DNA from: Lepisosteus oculatus
Taxonomy: Eukaryota; Chordata; Actinopteri; Semionotiformes; Lepisosteidae
DNA: 64,000 nucleotides
Direction: 5' to 3'
Assembly (NCBI RefSeq): GCF_040954835.1
Contig: NC_090707.1
Span: 21,656,570 to 21,720,569, forward strand
The translations under genes and the position numbers were made by a program. Numbering within the stretch: the first letter of the stretch is position 1; each line of letters starts with the position of its first letter. Below are positions 61,650 through 64,000 of the stretch, piece after piece. The notes below the pieces were generated by a model, which was not told where the DNA came from, searched no databases, and saw nothing but the letters and a program-made list of their open reading frames with translations.

Positions 61650-64000
61650 CTCAATATAAACATACTGTGCATATTTTCCACCTTATTGTTTGTATTCCAA
61701 GTCTTCCAAAGCACTGTTTTTTAACTTACACAATACAATTCAGATTCCCAATAGGAAGAGGACAGGCTAAAAGGTCAAGAAAGGAAAACGTGTGTGATGA
61801 AATTGGAAGTGTCAGGGAGCAAAAAAATGAAAGCAAAGATACATCGAGTGAAAAAGGGAAAGCTAGAAAATGCTAAATGTTGCAGCAAGATGAGCAAAAA
61901 CTGACAAATGTAAATTCAACCACACAGTGGAATGTAATTTTGAGGTCAAGAATAAATGGATGTTTTCTGGTCTGGTCTGTATTTCTCTCCAAGTTTTACT
62001 GTGGACTAGAACACTTTGTGGGATCATGATCCAGAAAGACCAATGTACTGTATTAAGTGAAGCCTGGAGCTGATTCAAGCCTTTGTTTAGCTAACCCCTA
62101 TGCCAAAGCTCAGGGTCAGAAAGTTCAAAGGGTGCAATTGCTTCTAGTATCAAAAGGCACACAACTGACTAAGTCTTATTTTAGCATTTCTTACTGTGCT
62201 TTAGACTACTGATGCTTGTCATTATCCTCAAAACTCAAGTACCACAAATATCTAGTTTTATGGTATGGTAAGGTCTTACAGTAACAAAATAACTTGAAGG
62301 TCTCATGGCTAAATCCTATACCAAATGATCCATCTGTTTGTCTCAGTTTCATTGTTTGTTTTCAGATGCGTTTGATATCTTTATTTTCCACAAGACATTA
62401 TGATGCTTCTTTCTAAAATAACCTATTAACATGTGAATGTCTGTCTGCAGCATCTTGTCATGATGTTTGCTTTTGCCATCTCTGGTTGGGTATCCTTTCA
62501 CAGCAAGTCAATAAAAAGTACACCTCCTCAGTTTAGCAGGAACCCTTTGTTTGACAGCTTGTTTCCCTTATTTGTTTGCTATCAGCCTTACTATTTTGTG
62601 TTTTCTGGAATTGGTGAACAACTTTACCTCACGGAAAAGGAGAAAGAGGCAAACACTCTGCAGCTTTTACCACAAACACTGTGTCTTTAGCTCTATAAAC
62701 TAGAAAGGCATTAGCTCAACACATCATTAATAATTATAGTGAGCTTGACTTACAGCCAACATATCAGTGACTTCCCAATTGACACTCCAAGGCATCTCTC
62801 GTTTCTCAAATAGCTAGAAATTCGACTTCATCAAGTGATTTAAAAATACTGATATAAAAATATGAGTGAGCTGTGAAAGATGGGTATCAAAGCATACAGA
62901 GCAACCATGTTATCTACAGTACATTCTAAATGTGATTTAAACATTGAAAGTGGTAAAATTGAAATCAATTTTACCTTGAGTCATGTAAGCAGGCATGTAG
63001 TATACAAAAGTATAAACAGGTTATAGACAGACACACTGATATTGAAGATTTGAAGGGTTCTATTTGCTAAAACACATAGTTAGAATTTTTTCCCCAATAA
63101 TTTAAAACAAACAATTTTCAACAAATGACTGCCTGTAGGTTTCTACTGAGCTGTGAAATCCAGTTCTAAACTGTATAAGCATGTTACTTGGTCAGCCAAA
63201 ATGCAATATATTGGATAAAACTGCCTACAACTGTAAAAAAACAACAACTAATAACTAAACTAAGAAAAAGACAGTACAGAGAAATGGAGCATGAACCAAA
63301 CTGTTATCCAGCTGCACAAAAAACATAAGAAAAGATGAAGTTTAATTTAAGAAGTTTAAATTAAGAAAAACTCCTCCTAGATATTTCGAATTTACCTTTT
63401 TCGAAACCTGTCTGATACACATAGTATGCAGCTCATTGTATCTAATTCTAAAGACAAATCACAGGTGTCTGCCAGCTGCTTCGGGTTCAGCCAGAAGTAG
63501 ATACAGTATGTGGAAAGCCCACTCTTTCCCATATTCTTATAGTACTTTAAGGTCTCCACTGCATTAACAAATCAATGCTACTGGCTCTTTCCAGCGAACT
63601 GCAGCTTATACTACAGGCAAAAGGCCGACAGACTTTAACATGCAGAACAAGATGTAACAGCTGTTTAAGTGAAGCTCTCCAGGGAATTCATTCATTTCCC
63701 TGTCTCTTGCAAATGGAAACAAAAAATAGAGCAGGATATTAATGGGAGGTGTGGATCTTCCAGTGTCTAGAGAGTCAAAGATTGCACTTTTCTGGACACT
63801 TGTGTTTGCCCACATGTGAAACCTGACTTCTACAGTACATCACATTTTTATGACTTTGCCTGTGCATATATCTGCTAAATAAGGGCACAAAAATAAAGAA
63901 GCAATTTTTCTGGTTTGAATTCAAACAATATTGTGCTTTTTCATTTATTTTTCTTCATGTATACATACAGTACACTATAGCAACAATGGCATTGAAACAT
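61650..64000. other. Gene-free AT-rich end of window
   Basis: I see no exon, RNA gene or recognisable repeat. An HDAC4-like gene might be expected further downstream by analogy with the mammalian TWIST2 locus, but none of its exons is visible here. Confidence 0.55.

Noticed and set aside
1..64000. CRISPR arrays, operons, bacterial promoters or phage genes
   Set aside because: The window is vertebrate nuclear DNA; no spaced direct-repeat array or prokaryotic gene layout is present.

Overview
This window reads as vertebrate nuclear DNA. It is AT-rich (about one third GC by eye), CpG-poor over most of its length, low in gene density, has introns, and carries fish-type repeats. Those repeats are a chromodomain Ty3/Gypsy LTR element, a Tc1-like DNA transposon and several SINE-like families. 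The repeat content and the gene pair suggest a ray-finned fish, probably a slowly evolving non-teleost such as a gar- or bowfin-like lineage. That assignment is inference. The window holds only two genes I can support, both class II bHLH transcription factors on the + strand and about 15 kb apart.

Gene 1 (exon 1 27692-28271, exon 2 29681-29718) is a Fer/Ptf1a-family bHLH. Its last 12 residues come from a tiny second exon that completes a Trp-containing C-terminal tail. The bHLH resembles FERD3L and PTF1A, but the tail resembles what I recall of invertebrate Fer2/HLH-13 proteins. Gene 2 (CDS 44881-45363, probable non-coding exon 2 49172-about 49550) is a 160-residue Twist protein that matches Twist2 better than Twist1 in length and N-terminus. 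In mammals FERD3L lies upstream of TWIST1 in the same orientation. The same arrangement here, but at a Twist2-type locus, suggests an ancient Fer-Twist pair duplicated with the vertebrate genome.

Layout: 1-3541 gene-free. 3542-8488 a complete but coding-defective Ty3/Gypsy chromovirus-type element with two LTRs and a GAACC target duplication. 8494-24400 gene-free, with a SINE-like copy, a solo LTR (14383-14853, target duplication CAAAC), CTCF-like motifs and a candidate conserved non-coding element (CNE). 24400-25812 a dead Tc1-like transposon. 26650-27690 a likely regulatory upstream region. 27692-30255 gene 1. 30256-44580 gene-free with repeats and a few unusual patches. 44580-49550 twist2. 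49551-51250 a CpG-retaining flank. 51776-64000 gene-free with more SINE-like copies and a long TG microsatellite.

Three observations stand out. The first is the Fer2-like gene with its micro-exon beside twist2. The second is an extreme excess of the 7-mer TACTGTA/TACAGTA over the whole window. The third is the mismatch between the near-identical LTRs and the badly broken coding region of the retroelement, which points to mobilisation in trans.
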